Below are positions 36,949 through 46,066 of a stretch of DNA of 64,000 nt, in pieces. The number at the start of each line of letters is the position of its first letter. Position 1 is the first letter of the stretch. The notes beneath the pieces are model-generated. The model was given only the letters and a program-made list of their open reading frames with translations. It was not told where the DNA came from and did no database searches. This stretch comes from Legionella quinlivanii (GTDB lineage Bacteria; Pseudomonadota; Gammaproteobacteria; Legionellales; Legionellaceae): assembly GCF_003265995.1 (NCBI RefSeq), contig NZ_MVJN01000012.1, positions 32,168 to 96,167 on the forward strand, given 5' to 3'. The translations under genes were made by a program, and so were the position numbers.

Positions 36949-37539
36949 ATGAAAGAAATTGTACTGGCCACTTCCAACCCAGGGAAAATTAAAGAAATTC
37001 AAGCTATTCTTTCCCCTCTTCAATGCTTAAGCATGGCTGATTTTGAAATCAAAAGCCCTGAGGAAAACGGTTTAAGCTTTATTGAAAACGCCTTGATTAA
37101 AGCTCGTCATACCAGTGCACAGTCAGGAAAAGCAGCATTGGCGGATGATTCGGGGCTGGTGGTTCCCGCACTCAATGGTGCGCCTGGTATTTATTCTTCC
37201 CGGTATGCGGGAGAAGATGCAACGGATGGCGATAATATCCAGCAGCTCTTGCACAATATGAAGGATTTGAAGCAAGAAAAACGACAAGCGTATTTCTTTT
37301 GTGCTATTGCTATCCTGCGTTTCGCAGATGATCCCGTACCTCTTTTAGCTTATGGCAAAATCGAGGGGCAGATCATTTTTGAACCCAGAGGAAGCAAGGG
37401 ATTTGGTTATGATCCAATATTTTATATTCCAGAGCAGCAGTGCACTGCCGCTGAATTATCTCCTGAAATAAAAAACAAAATCAGTCACCGGGCACGCGCC
37501 TTATCTCAGCTTCGGGATCAGCTGAAGGAGCTGCTATGA
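36949..37539 (+). CDS. rdgB: XTP/dITP pyrophosphatase RdgB
   Basis: A 196-residue HAM1/RdgB-family enzyme that hydrolyses non-canonical purine triphosphates (XTP, dITP) to monophosphates and so keeps deaminated purines out of nucleic acids. The N-terminal [13 protein letters not shown], the substrate motif [25 protein letters not shown], and the C-terminal [15 protein letters not shown] and KISHRARAL segments are all present. Length is normal. It is the first gene of a tight operon: its stop overlaps the elaA start by four bases (ATGA). Confidence 0.95.
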   Translation: MKEIVLATSNPGKIKEIQAILSPLQCLSMADFEIKSPEENGLSFIENALIKARHTSAQSGKAALADDSGLVVPALNGAPGIYSSRYAGEDATDGDNIQQLLHNMKDLKQEKRQAYFFCAIAILRFADDPVPLLAYGKIEGQIIFEPRGSKGFGYDPIFYIPEQQCTAAELSPEIKNKISHRARALSQLRDQLKELL

Positions 37540-37976
37540 TTACCAGCATCCAATCATTCAATGAACTCTCAACCCAGGATTTATATGACATTCTGCAATT
37601 GAGAAATGCTATATTTATAGTGGAGCAGCAATGTCCATATCAGGATCTGGACTATAAGGATCAGCAGGCCTTACACCTGTGTATGCGCGAAGGCGAGACT
37701 TTATTAGCCTATGCGCGAATTCTACCCGACTATGATGCCAATATCTTAAGTTTTGGCCGTATTGTCACTGCCGCAATCGCGCGAGGCCAGGGATTGGGGA
37801 AACAATTGCTAAGCAATGTCATGGATTATCTGCAAACTCATTTTGCCGGCAAAATGGTTCATATTCATGCGCAGTTTTATTTAAAACGCTTTTATGAATC
37901 TTATGGATTTTCGAGTGAGGGAGAACCTTTTGATGAGGATGGAATCCCGCATATTTTAATGGTCAGATCACTATGA
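37536..37976 (+). CDS. elaA: GNAT-family acetyltransferase ElaA
   Basis: A 146-residue GNAT acetyltransferase of the ElaA type. It shows the ElaA-specific N-terminal stretch ([33 protein letters not shown]) and the acetyl-CoA binding segment [17 protein letters not shown] with the R-x-x-G-x-G/A-type loop. The C-terminal [34 protein letters not shown] is also characteristic. The substrate in the family is not established. It overlaps rdgB upstream and the TPR/methyltransferase gene downstream by four bases each, so translation of the three is coupled. Confidence 0.9.
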   Translation: MITSIQSFNELSTQDLYDILQLRNAIFIVEQQCPYQDLDYKDQQALHLCMREGETLLAYARILPDYDANILSFGRIVTAAIARGQGLGKQLLSNVMDYLQTHFAGKMVHIHAQFYLKRFYESYGFSSEGEPFDEDGIPHILMVRSL

Positions 37977-39706
37977 ATGATGATGAACTATTTGAGAAAG
38001 CTTACTCGCTTCATTATGGGGGACAATTACCGCAGGCGATTACCCTCTACGAGCAGCTGCTCAATATCAATCCTCAGAATGAGCGCGCCCTGCAGTATTT
38101 AGGCTTAGCCTATGCACAGTTGGGCGATATGGCCAATGCGGTGCTCTTCATGAAGCAATCTCTGCAATTAAAACCTGATAATCCGGTGCTTCTTAATAAT
38201 CTGGGCAATGCATATAAAAATATACATGATTTTGATCAAGCCATTTCCCATTACAAGGAAGCACTTCATTATAATAATGAGTATGCCCAGGCCCACTGTA
38301 ATCTGGCAGGTGTCTATGCTATTCAGGGAGATTATCTTCAAGCGCTAGAGCATTATCGCCAGGCTGTTCATGCCGAGCCTGATTTTATACTGGCTCACTT
38401 TAATTTAGGCTTGTTATTACTAAAAAATAATCAGTTAACCCCTGCAAAAATTCAATTTAAAAACGTCCTGGCATTGGATCCTTCTCATGTTGAGGCGCAA
38501 TTCTATCTGGGCGTACTGGAACTCGAAGCCAATCGACTGAAAGAAGCAGAACATGCTTTTCAAACCGTTTTACAGGAAAATGAAAATCATGTGCAGGCGC
38601 TGACTAATTTAGGGGTGGTCGCCTTGAAGCAGAATAATGGACAGTTAGCGGTTGATTATTTCACACGTGCACTAACTATTGATAATGATCACATTGAAGC
38701 ACGCAACAATCTGGCCGCGACATTTATCCATCACGACCGCTTCGAAAATGCATTAATGCATTATGATGTTTTGCTGCAACAGTTTCCTGATAATAGTGAA
38801 TACTTATACAACTCAGGCGTTGCGCAAATGGCTTTAGGTCATTTAAACGAAGCCATTGCTCATTTTGAAAAAATTCTCGAAACAGATCCACGTCACTTTG
38901 CCGCTCTTAATAATCTCGCCGCTATTTATCTCCGTCTTGAAGATAAAGAACGGGCCAAAAAATTACTGCAGCAGGCCTTGCTTGTCGAGCCCGATGATAA
39001 ATCAAGCCGGCATATGCTGAATGCTTTGATGAATAATCAACGAGCGGAAACAGCGCCAGAATATGCGGCCAATTTATTCAATAATTACGCGCTTTATTAC
39101 GATCAGCACCTCAAGGATTATCTTGGTTATTCTTTACCAGAACGAATTCGAAAATTCCTCAAAGAGGCCGATATTCAGATTGTCGAACGGGTATTGGATT
39201 TAGGCTGTGGAACCGGACTTTCCGGAGCCAGTATTCGTTCATTTTGCCAGAAATTAATCGGCGTGGATATCGCTGCAAAAATGCTCGCTCAGGCGCATGA
39301 AAAAGGGATTTATGATCAGTTGGTTGAAGATGAAATAATCCATTTTCTGAAAAAAGATACAGCCTTGTATGATTTGATTATTGCCGCGGATGTCCTGCCT
39401 TATTTTGGCGATCTTTCCGGGTTATTTGAGCTAATCAGTCAGCATTTACTCACAGGAGCCTATTTCATTTTCAATACCGAAATCAGCTTCGAACCGCCCT
39501 GGCAATTACAGGCGAGCGCACGTTTTAGTCATCATCTGGACTATTTAAAGCAATTAGCCTTAAAATCTCATTTTCGCTGGATAAAACAAGAGGAAATAGC
39601 CAGCAGAAAACAGGAAGATAAACCACTGTTGACCCGTCTCGTTATTCTTCAAAAAGAAGAAGCACAAAACGAAACTTCCCAGGTATGTTATCCTGAGCGT
39701 AGCTAA
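37973..39706 (+). CDS. TPR-repeat protein fused to a methyltransferase domain
   Basis: A 577-residue protein. Residues about 1-350 are roughly ten tetratricopeptide repeats (for example QLPQAITLYEQLLNINPQNERALQYLGLAYAQLGD). Residues about 365-560 form a SAM-dependent methyltransferase with motif I RVLDLGCGTGLSGASIR near residue 407, the second-strand acidic residue in IGVDIAAKML and the motif IV region YDLIIAADVLPYF. TPR-methyltransferases of this type are widespread but their targets are mostly unknown. It is the last gene of the rdgB-elaA operon. Its final residues (CYPERS) are encoded by a palindromic repeat that overlaps the stop codon, so the native C-terminus has probably been replaced. 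Confidence 0.88.
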   Translation: MNDDELFEKAYSLHYGGQLPQAITLYEQLLNINPQNERALQYLGLAYAQLGDMANAVLFMKQSLQLKPDNPVLLNNLGNAYKNIHDFDQAISHYKEALHYNNEYAQAHCNLAGVYAIQGDYLQALEHYRQAVHAEPDFILAHFNLGLLLLKNNQLTPAKIQFKNVLALDPSHVEAQFYLGVLELEANRLKEAEHAFQTVLQENENHVQALTNLGVVALKQNNGQLAVDYFTRALTIDNDHIEARNNLAATFIHHDRFENALMHYDVLLQQFPDNSEYLYNSGVAQMALGHLNEAIAHFEKILETDPRHFAALNNLAAIYLRLEDKERAKKLLQQALLVEPDDKSSRHMLNALMNNQRAETAPEYAANLFNNYALYYDQHLKDYLGYSLPERIRKFLKEADIQIVERVLDLGCGTGLSGASIRSFCQKLIGVDIAAKMLAQAHEKGIYDQLVEDEIIHFLKKDTALYDLIIAADVLPYFGDLSGLFELISQHLLTGAYFIFNTEISFEPPWQLQASARFSHHLDYLKQLALKSHFRWIKQEEIASRKQEDKPLLTRLVILQKEEAQNETSQVCYPERS

Positions 39707-39768
39707 GGATCTCAAACTGCTTGGAACTGAGCCAGATTCAGGGGATCCTTCACTACGTTCAGGATGAC
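39687..39768. repeat. Imperfect inverted repeat (dispersed palindromic element)
   Basis: The left arm 39687-39711 (GTTATCCTGAGCGTAGCTAAGGATC) has its reverse complement at 39744-39768 with few mismatches. Translation of one arm gives the CYPERS-type peptide seen in many bacterial genomes as a marker of such elements. The left arm covers the last codons and stop of the TPR/methyltransferase gene. It could also act as a terminator hairpin. Confidence 0.75.
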
Positions 39769-39841
39769 GTTTAGAAGATGGTTCAGGATGACGTTTTGAG
39801 GATGGTTCAAGATGACGTTGAGAGGATTGTTCAGGATGACG
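39757..39841 (+). repeat. 24-bp tandem repeat, 3.5 copies
   Basis: Units start at 39757, 39781 and 39805, with a partial fourth at 39829. The core GTTCAGGATGACGTT is followed by a variable purine-rich spacer. The array grows out of the right arm of the palindromic element. Uniform unit length, no unique spacers and no cas genes argue against a CRISPR. The reverse-strand reading frame over it is an artefact of the 24-base period. Confidence 0.8.
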
Positions 39842-39954
39842 GTATCTGGGGGTGTCGTAAAGATATTGTAAAATTCTGCAGCTCATGTGAAGTTGCATTG
39901 GCTTTTTAAATATAATTTCAAACATTGCTAATCAAGTTTAAATCAGGATGCCCC

Positions 39955-40815
39955 ATGCCAGAAGCCCAGCAAAAGACTACCCCAAGCCTGAACGAGAACG
40001 CCTCAAGCTCCTCTATCACCATGGTTTTACAACGATTCAGGAAAAGTGAAGAAGAAAAAGAAGCGGCCGCGGAGTCAGCTAAAGTACGCTGCAAGACCTG
40101 TTTTAAAGAAATTGCGCCAACTCCCCGTTGTTTTGGACATGGCGGGGGCGGCGGTGGCGGCGGGACTGAAGAGTCATCAGAGAATACCAGCAGCCAAAAC
40201 CTTGAGTTATCACTGACAAATTTATCTCCCTTAGCCGATGATGAAGATTTCCTGGTTGAGTTTACTCCAATAGAGAATAGTGAAGAAGCTGAGTCAGATG
40301 AGGAACTATTTGATCCCGCGGTAATTGCTGAGTTAATCGAGCAAGGCTTATTGCTGGTCCATACTGATCCTAAATCGCTGACGTTGACTATTAAGCTTCA
40401 ATGCGAGCCAGATGCTTTATCTGAAAAGCAAAGAAACGAATTAAACAAGTTTATGACCGCAGTTATTAAAGAGTTCAATTCATTTAAAAAACAACATCAT
40501 TTAAGTGATGATTGCATCCACCTGGTTGAAGATACGAAGAAAAATATACTCTCCTTACGTATTAATCTTCCTTCCCGTTCCTTATACGATGCCTTTATTC
40601 AACAGTTAGCGAACAATCTCTTACCGGTTCCGAGACCCGCAGTAATCAATGAGAAATCGCGCGAGGAAAAGAAGGGTTTAGTTTTATCGCCATTGGCGAT
40701 GGAACCCAAACCCGATTTGAAGAAGGACGACGTAGAGCAAGACAAAGAAAGGGCAGAAGATAAGCTGACAAACTTTAATCCCTCACCTTTTTCAGTCGAC
40801 TGTAAGCCCTGGTAA
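39955..40815 (+). CDS. Unknown soluble protein with Gly8 run, effector candidate
   Basis: A 286-residue protein read from the ATG at 39955, which has AGGATG upstream; a longer frame from 39925 is possible. It has no recognised family. Visible features are a Ser/Asn-rich N-terminus, a cysteine cluster CKTCFKEIAPTPRCFGH (about residues 42-58) that could bind zinc, an eight-glycine run (about 59-66), a central acidic region, then a predicted globular part (about 115-220). The Lys/Glu-rich tail ends in NFNPSPFSVDCKPW. There is no signal peptide or membrane segment. The disordered, charged C-terminus and the neighbourhood fit a type IV effector but do not prove it. Confidence 0.7.
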   Translation: MPEAQQKTTPSLNENASSSSITMVLQRFRKSEEEKEAAAESAKVRCKTCFKEIAPTPRCFGHGGGGGGGGTEESSENTSSQNLELSLTNLSPLADDEDFLVEFTPIENSEEAESDEELFDPAVIAELIEQGLLLVHTDPKSLTLTIKLQCEPDALSEKQRNELNKFMTAVIKEFNSFKKQHHLSDDCIHLVEDTKKNILSLRINLPSRSLYDAFIQQLANNLLPVPRPAVINEKSREEKKGLVLSPLAMEPKPDLKKDDVEQDKERAEDKLTNFNPSPFSVDCKPW

Positions 40816-40847
40816 TCCAGGATTTACATTAGGTTCTGTGAACCTGG

Positions 40848-43028
40848 CTAAGAGGGGGCAATGGTGCTGGAGTTGCTGGCGGCCTTCCCTTCTTTTTCCG
40901 GCTTTCTGCGTTTGGGACTGGTCTGTAAAGGGCTATCCCAATGCCCATCGCTTTCAATTTCAATATCCCCGGATTCCCTTTTAGCATCCACCCCCATTTT
41001 TGCAGTCATCTTTTGATAAGAGCTTGAGGGAGTATTCTCTTTATTGGCCGCCTTCCATAAGTCACGATAAAATTGGCAATTCCCTATTAACTCCTCATGG
41101 GTTCCCTCAGCTATGACCCTTCCGCCGTCGATTACAATAATCCTATCGGCAAAATCCCGTGCTTCGCTCAATTCATGCGTAATCATCAAAGCCGCATAGG
41201 GCTTGAAATATTTCTTAAAGGCCTCCATCACTTTTCTTGCTGAGGTAGCATCCAGAGCAGATGTAATTTCATCAAGGAGAAAAATACCGTCCCTATTTTT
41301 CATTAAGCCGCGAAGGATAGCAATCTTCTGTTGCTCGCCCCCTGATAAGCCCTGCCCCTGGTCACCCACATCCGTGTCCAGTTTACTGGACAAGCGATTT
41401 AAGAGTTCATCAATACCCAATAATTCAGCCAGGTTGAAGATTACAGTATCCACATCCTCCACCGGCTCCTGAGCACCAAACAGGATATTCTCTTTGACTG
41501 ATCCTTTAAATAAGCCCGCCTTTTGAGAAAATAAGGTGATAAAAGCCTGCCGCGCCCGAAGGCTTATACCATCGACATCCTGCCCATTAATATAAATAGA
41601 GCCTCCACTTTGTGTGGAATGGCCAAATAACAAATTGAAAAGGGTACTTTTACCCCCGCCACTGGCACTGACAACCGCAACCCACTCTCCTTTTTGGATC
41701 CTGGTTGAAATCCCTCTTAATATTTTGCGCTCTTGCTCATTATCCTCGTTTTTGGGATATCTAAAGCGAATGTCTTTAAACTCAATGGCGGGATGATCGT
41801 TTTCAGTTAAGTCCAGTTTTACATCAGGATGTTTGTCTATTATCTGCTTGCTGTTATCTATAAATTGACCATAGACCGTTTGTAAGTCTGGCATTAAAGA
41901 CAATAGACGCGTGAAAGCCGCCCCAAAATCGGGGGCCATCTGGCATAATTGATTGAGATAGCCAAGGATGAAGATAAAGCTTTGAGGGCTAAGCGCTCCT
42001 TCTCTTAACTGATAGGCGGCATAAACAGCGCCCAAGAGCATACCTGTTCTCGAGATTGCGGTATATCCCTGGCTGGTTCTATGCTTTATTTTATCCATTT
42101 TAATCAGTGCTTCACCGAAGGTTTTGTTTGCCCCTGAAACAAGCGCCCTGGCAGCAGCTTTTTTATCAAAATTGTCTATTATTCCCTTGTTGGCCAATGC
42201 GCCAAGAAATGTTTCCCATACTTTATTATTTTTCTGTATATATTCTGATTTCGCCTCGACTATAGTGTTCACCCTGGTAGCAGCAAAAAGCCCACAGGCA
42301 GTAAAAATGGACACGGCACTGATTCCCAAAGCCGCGGAGTGAGTCAATACTGCCATGAGGGCGCTTCCCAGAATAGCTATATCGGCGGCACTGAGCGTCT
42401 CGCCGAACAAGGCTTCAATCAGCTCCTCAATACCCATGCTTTTTTGAATAAGCTGTATCTGAGGATATGAACCGAGCCGAATGCTCTCTTCAAGAGTAAG
42501 CCCTACTTGTCTTTCAGTTGCTTCAGTGACCACCCGTTCAAAGGTATCCGCACGGGGCCCTGTGAGAAGTATTTGCGCCTGTGTTTTAGCAAGTCCTCCT
42601 AGAGCATAAATGCAGGTAAGTGCTGCAACAAGGGACTCAACTGAATACTCTACCCCCATTATTTCAATTGATTTTTCATCCGTGAACGATGCCTCGGCAA
42701 TTTTCGCGAACAAAAAAGAACTGGACCCATTTGCAAGCGCCTGAATCAGATTCATGACTTGCGCAAGGCTTATGTCCGGAAGATTTTTTCCAGTACAAAT
42801 ATAAGAAATGAAATAGGAAAATGCACCCCAGAGTGATGCCTTTTTTTCAGGAGCAGGAGCAGACTTTGCTCCATCCAGAATAGGATTGGATTCTCCTGAA
42901 CTTTCAGCCTGAGGGGGATTATTTTTCTCTAAATTATTTTCAATGTCGTCATCGAGTTCATCAATGAGATTAGACCGACCGCCAAACATAACAAACGATT
43001 TGACCCATTGCACAATTCGCATACGCAC
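40848..43028 (-). CDS. ABC exporter-like protein with charged terminal extensions
   Basis: A 726-residue half-transporter with a fused ATPase domain. Residues about 1-75 are polar and disordered, about 80-390 form a membrane domain with several moderately hydrophobic helices, and about 415-640 form the ATPase: Walker A SASGGGKST (Lys about 459), Q-loop TLFSQKAG, signature LSGGEQQ (about 561-567), Walker B IFLLDEITSALD (about 580) and switch histidine ITHELSE. The last about 65 residues are polar and include a basic cluster SPKRRKPEK, unlike ordinary exporters. Substrate unknown. It is convergent with the glycine-rich protein gene and divergent from the ankyrin gene. It may be a bacterial exporter with odd tails or a secreted protein. 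Confidence 0.8.
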   Translation of the reverse strand: MRMRIVQWVKSFVMFGGRSNLIDELDDDIENNLEKNNPPQAESSGESNPILDGAKSAPAPEKKASLWGAFSYFISYICTGKNLPDISLAQVMNLIQALANGSSSFLFAKIAEASFTDEKSIEIMGVEYSVESLVAALTCIYALGGLAKTQAQILLTGPRADTFERVVTEATERQVGLTLEESIRLGSYPQIQLIQKSMGIEELIEALFGETLSAADIAILGSALMAVLTHSAALGISAVSIFTACGLFAATRVNTIVEAKSEYIQKNNKVWETFLGALANKGIIDNFDKKAAARALVSGANKTFGEALIKMDKIKHRTSQGYTAISRTGMLLGAVYAAYQLREGALSPQSFIFILGYLNQLCQMAPDFGAAFTRLLSLMPDLQTVYGQFIDNSKQIIDKHPDVKLDLTENDHPAIEFKDIRFRYPKNEDNEQERKILRGISTRIQKGEWVAVVSASGGGKSTLFNLLFGHSTQSGGSIYINGQDVDGISLRARQAFITLFSQKAGLFKGSVKENILFGAQEPVEDVDTVIFNLAELLGIDELLNRLSSKLDTDVGDQGQGLSGGEQQKIAILRGLMKNRDGIFLLDEITSALDATSARKVMEAFKKYFKPYAALMITHELSEARDFADRIIVIDGGRVIAEGTHEELIGNCQFYRDLWKAANKENTPSSSYQKMTAKMGVDAKRESGDIEIESDGHWDSPLQTSPKRRKPEKEGKAASNSSTIAPS

Positions 43029-43154
43029 TCCTGACTTGCCCCCCTATCTCCTGGGAATGGCATTATAATGACCTGTATGAGCAGCAATAGTACCTTGCCA
43101 CAATTGATTTGTAAAAAAAATCGGCATTACTTTCAACTAGCTCCAATTCCATGA

Positions 43155-43182
43155 TTCACTGCGGCTGATTTCGGACTATACT
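43155..43182 (+). promoter_or_regulatory. Probable promoter of the ankyrin-kinase pair
   Basis: TTCACT (43155-43160) and TATACT (43177-43182) are 16 bases apart. A start near 43189 would give a leader of about 20 bases that contains AGGACAG before the ATG at 43211. The -35 box is weak. Confidence 0.4.
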
Positions 43183-43210
43183 TCGTTTAAACAACAAGGA
43201 CAGGACAGCT

Positions 43211-44254
43211 ATGAAAGGTTTTTTTGGACCAGCGAGCTGGGAAACACGCCTTCGACAATTGCAGATCAATCCTGATGAAATCAATGAGCGCGATCTGGAA
43301 ACAATTATCAATTATTTTCGCAGAAATATTAAAAGTGATTTACAGCCCCAGCAAACTATCACCGCCCTTAAACACTTGTATGAAAGTTATGAGCGAATAA
43401 AAAATAAAAACGCTTTGGATGAAACCCTTGATTTCGATTCATCTCTGATAGTATTCAGCTATGCTGCTAAAAATGGGATGGATCGATTTCTGATACAGGC
43501 CTGGCCGCACAGTAATAACGAGGTCAGGAAAAACTGCCTGCAACATGTGAATAACTTTAATAATTCAGCGCTGCATCTGGCTTCAATTAATGGTCATCCT
43601 CGGGTCATACGGTTTCTGCTGCAACTGAATATGTCAGCCATGCAAGCGAATATGGCAGGTAAGCTGCCAATCATGCTGGCTTTGCAATGCCACAATACCG
43701 CCATGCGACAAGAGTGTTACCGAGAGTTCTCTCATACCTTGCCTGAAATTGTTCAGCGATTGGATGCCGCAGGTGAAAATATCCTGTTCTATTTGCTGCG
43801 AGCCCAAATGGAGGATGAAGCATTGGACGCGCTTCAGAAAAATCCGTCGGCATTGCAAGCAATCAATGATGAAGGCGAAACATTACTGCATGTGGCCTTG
43901 TTACTTGGATTAAAAAAAATATATCAGCCCTTGTTAAGAAATAGGGCGATGGTTGAACATCGAACGCTTCACAATCAAACTATTCTGCATTATGCCGTAG
44001 CCGGAGGTTATGTTGAAGCAGTGACAGCGGTGTTAACGAGTAAATTCAATTTAATTGATAAGCAAGACCGTAAACTCAATACTGCTCTTCATTTAGCTGC
44101 CGGGCAAAGCAATGGAAAAATGATTGAACTACTTCTTGCACATGGTGCAAGAACCGATTTATGCAATGAGCATAATAAGCTGGCAGCCGATCTTGCATCC
44201 AATGAGTATCAGCATCTGTTACAAAATAGAACACCCGGTATGAGTATTCATTAA
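43211..44254 (+). CDS. Ankyrin-repeat protein, effector candidate
   Basis: A 347-residue protein. Residues about 1-85 are helical and unrecognised. From about residue 90 come ankyrin repeats: NNSALHLASINGHPRVIRFLL (near 115), AGKLPIMLALQCHN, AGENILFYLLRAQ, EGETLLHVALLLGLKK, NQTILHYAVAGGYVEAVTAVL and NTALHLAAGQSNGKMIELLLAHGA. The tail is short. No catalytic domain is visible. It lies 56 bases upstream of the kinase-like gene in the same direction, so the two may be co-transcribed. The partner of the ankyrin surface is unknown. Confidence 0.82.
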   Translation: MKGFFGPASWETRLRQLQINPDEINERDLETIINYFRRNIKSDLQPQQTITALKHLYESYERIKNKNALDETLDFDSSLIVFSYAAKNGMDRFLIQAWPHSNNEVRKNCLQHVNNFNNSALHLASINGHPRVIRFLLQLNMSAMQANMAGKLPIMLALQCHNTAMRQECYREFSHTLPEIVQRLDAAGENILFYLLRAQMEDEALDALQKNPSALQAINDEGETLLHVALLLGLKKIYQPLLRNRAMVEHRTLHNQTILHYAVAGGYVEAVTAVLTSKFNLIDKQDRKLNTALHLAAGQSNGKMIELLLAHGARTDLCNEHNKLAADLASNEYQHLLQNRTPGMSIH

Positions 44255-44310
44255 TAGCAAACCTGAATCCGTATTCTACACTGTAGTTAAGGGAATGAAT
44301 CGGAGTATGT

Positions 44311-46062
44311 ATGCTCACACCAATCCAGACGTCCGGAAAACTGGCCGAAATAAACACACTGAACTCGCTTATCCGTTTGTATGATCAGAAAAAGTCAGAC
44401 AGGCGGGAACAGGCTATGCTTCTGGCGCAGATACATACTTTATCTGAAACAGTTTTTATAGACATGCAAACGAAACATGACCCTAACTTTGTGGATAAAG
44501 ATATCGATAATTATCTTAATTGGTATTCAAGCAGCCTGGTGATGGAGGAACTCGCATCTTTTGAAACAAGCGTTTTCCCCGGAACCTCTGGCGAAAAAAG
44601 CGTTCTGGAATTGGCGCAGCATCCCACACCTCTTCCAACCGTTAAAGAGTGGACGAAGCACACAACGCCTCGGAATTTTTTAGCTGCAAGGAATGAATTA
44701 TATGAAAAAATAGACCCTTTACTGCTGGCGGTTCACCAGCAACGTACAGGGCAGCATGAGAGTGAGCAAGCGAAGATCAGTTACTACAATGCCCTTGAAC
44801 AACTGAAAAATCATATACTGCTTCAGCTAAACCACCCTACTGAAACCAATAGAAAGCCAGTTGCCCAGCATCGGCTGCGTAATTTATTGAGTGCCGTTCT
44901 TTTTGAAATGAATTATATTTTTGAAACCCTGGAAGATAAAAAAGTTGAGCTCGAACATCAGAAGCATGTGGCTGCCGAACTATTGGGCTCCCGCTCTCCT
45001 CAGAATCGAGCACTGCTGGAGCTCTCAAAACAATTATCCAGCAACCAAATGGATATTATACCTGGTTTTGAGACTAAGCGATTGGGGCCTCAAGGGGGTG
45101 GCAATAACAAAAACTGGGTGACCACCAATCTGGAAACAGGTCAATCTTATTTAATCCGCATGGCTGACGGGAATGATTACAAACCCGGTGTGATTAACCA
45201 ACTACGCCGGGATCCAGAGATTAGCAAGTTTCTTACTCAGGATTATTTGCGTGCAGTCACCCCTTTATTGGCAATGGGGAACAATAATCTGATCACCGTA
45301 TCTGAATTTTGCCAGAATGGTGATATTTTACGATACCAATCCCGGCACGCCAAAGCAACGCCCGAGCTTTCAGTGAGCATGGCTTTGCAAAGAACTCTGG
45401 AGGTTGCGGAATTTGTTGCTCTGTTGGCTAAGAAAGGCTATGGTCATCCGGATATTAAGGCAGAAAACTTTTTAGTCAATGACCAATTGCAGCTGGCGGT
45501 TTCTGATATAAAATTTATTCGCCCTTTAAAAGCTGATGGCACATTGGAAAAATATGAAGAAGTGAATACTACTTATTCTTTTGCCGCACCCGAATATCTT
45601 AGGGATCTATCAAGCAATGTGCATATAAACATGGATAAATTTTCCAGCTATCAGCTGGCTGTGATGTTATACGACTTACTGACCATGCAGCAAGGCGATG
45701 AAAAATTATCCTGGGCCTCAAAACTTCAGCTTGCAGGCTGTGACTCAACGGTCAGTAATACAGCGGATGCCCTTGACTTTTCAGCGGAAGTTTTCCAAAC
45801 CGAGCCAGGAAAGGCAGCTAGAGAACTCATTCAAATGAGCTTGCAGGCTAATCCAGAATTACGACCCGGAGTTAATGATTTTATGAGTTACTTAAATCAA
45901 ATTTCTCTTATTCAAGACTCAGAAATAGCAGAGGATTTGCCTGCAAATATGAAGCCGACAACAGCGCCTGCAAGTTTGATTATGAAAGAAAATCTGAATC
46001 AATTAAAAAATCAGGGTGCTGAGCAAAGCCTCTCATACGAGCACTCAAATAAAATTATGTAA
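44311..46062 (+). CDS. Eukaryotic-like protein kinase with variant motifs
   Basis: A 583-residue protein with ribosome site CGGAG at 44301. The N-terminal about 240 residues are helical and unrecognised. Residues about 250-530 resemble a Ser/Thr kinase: a glycine-rich loop LGPQGGGNNKNWV, the beta-3 strand SYLIRMADG where the usual lysine of VAIK is an arginine, the catalytic loop GHPDIKAENFL (HPDxKxxN, near residue 378) in place of HRDxKxxN, VSDIKFI in place of DFG, and TYSFAAPEYL as the APE motif (near 424). The catalytic Asp, Lys and Asn are kept, so it may be active by a non-standard arrangement or be a pseudokinase. It resembles Legionella LegK-type effectors in layout. It ends four bases from the convergent amtB stop. 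Confidence 0.78.
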   Translation: MLTPIQTSGKLAEINTLNSLIRLYDQKKSDRREQAMLLAQIHTLSETVFIDMQTKHDPNFVDKDIDNYLNWYSSSLVMEELASFETSVFPGTSGEKSVLELAQHPTPLPTVKEWTKHTTPRNFLAARNELYEKIDPLLLAVHQQRTGQHESEQAKISYYNALEQLKNHILLQLNHPTETNRKPVAQHRLRNLLSAVLFEMNYIFETLEDKKVELEHQKHVAAELLGSRSPQNRALLELSKQLSSNQMDIIPGFETKRLGPQGGGNNKNWVTTNLETGQSYLIRMADGNDYKPGVINQLRRDPEISKFLTQDYLRAVTPLLAMGNNNLITVSEFCQNGDILRYQSRHAKATPELSVSMALQRTLEVAEFVALLAKKGYGHPDIKAENFLVNDQLQLAVSDIKFIRPLKADGTLEKYEEVNTTYSFAAPEYLRDLSSNVHINMDKFSSYQLAVMLYDLLTMQQGDEKLSWASKLQLAGCDSTVSNTADALDFSAEVFQTEPGKAARELIQMSLQANPELRPGVNDFMSYLNQISLIQDSEIAEDLPANMKPTTAPASLIMKENLNQLKNQGAEQSLSYEHSNKIM

Positions 46063-46066
46063 TATT

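Noticed and set aside
39757..39841. Possible CRISPR array
   Set aside because: The repeats are contiguous with no unique spacers, and there are no cas genes.
39560..39925. A 121-codon minus-strand frame with SSKRHPEPSS repeats
   Set aside because: The repeated peptide is the translation of the 24-base tandem DNA repeat and palindrome, a known artefact.
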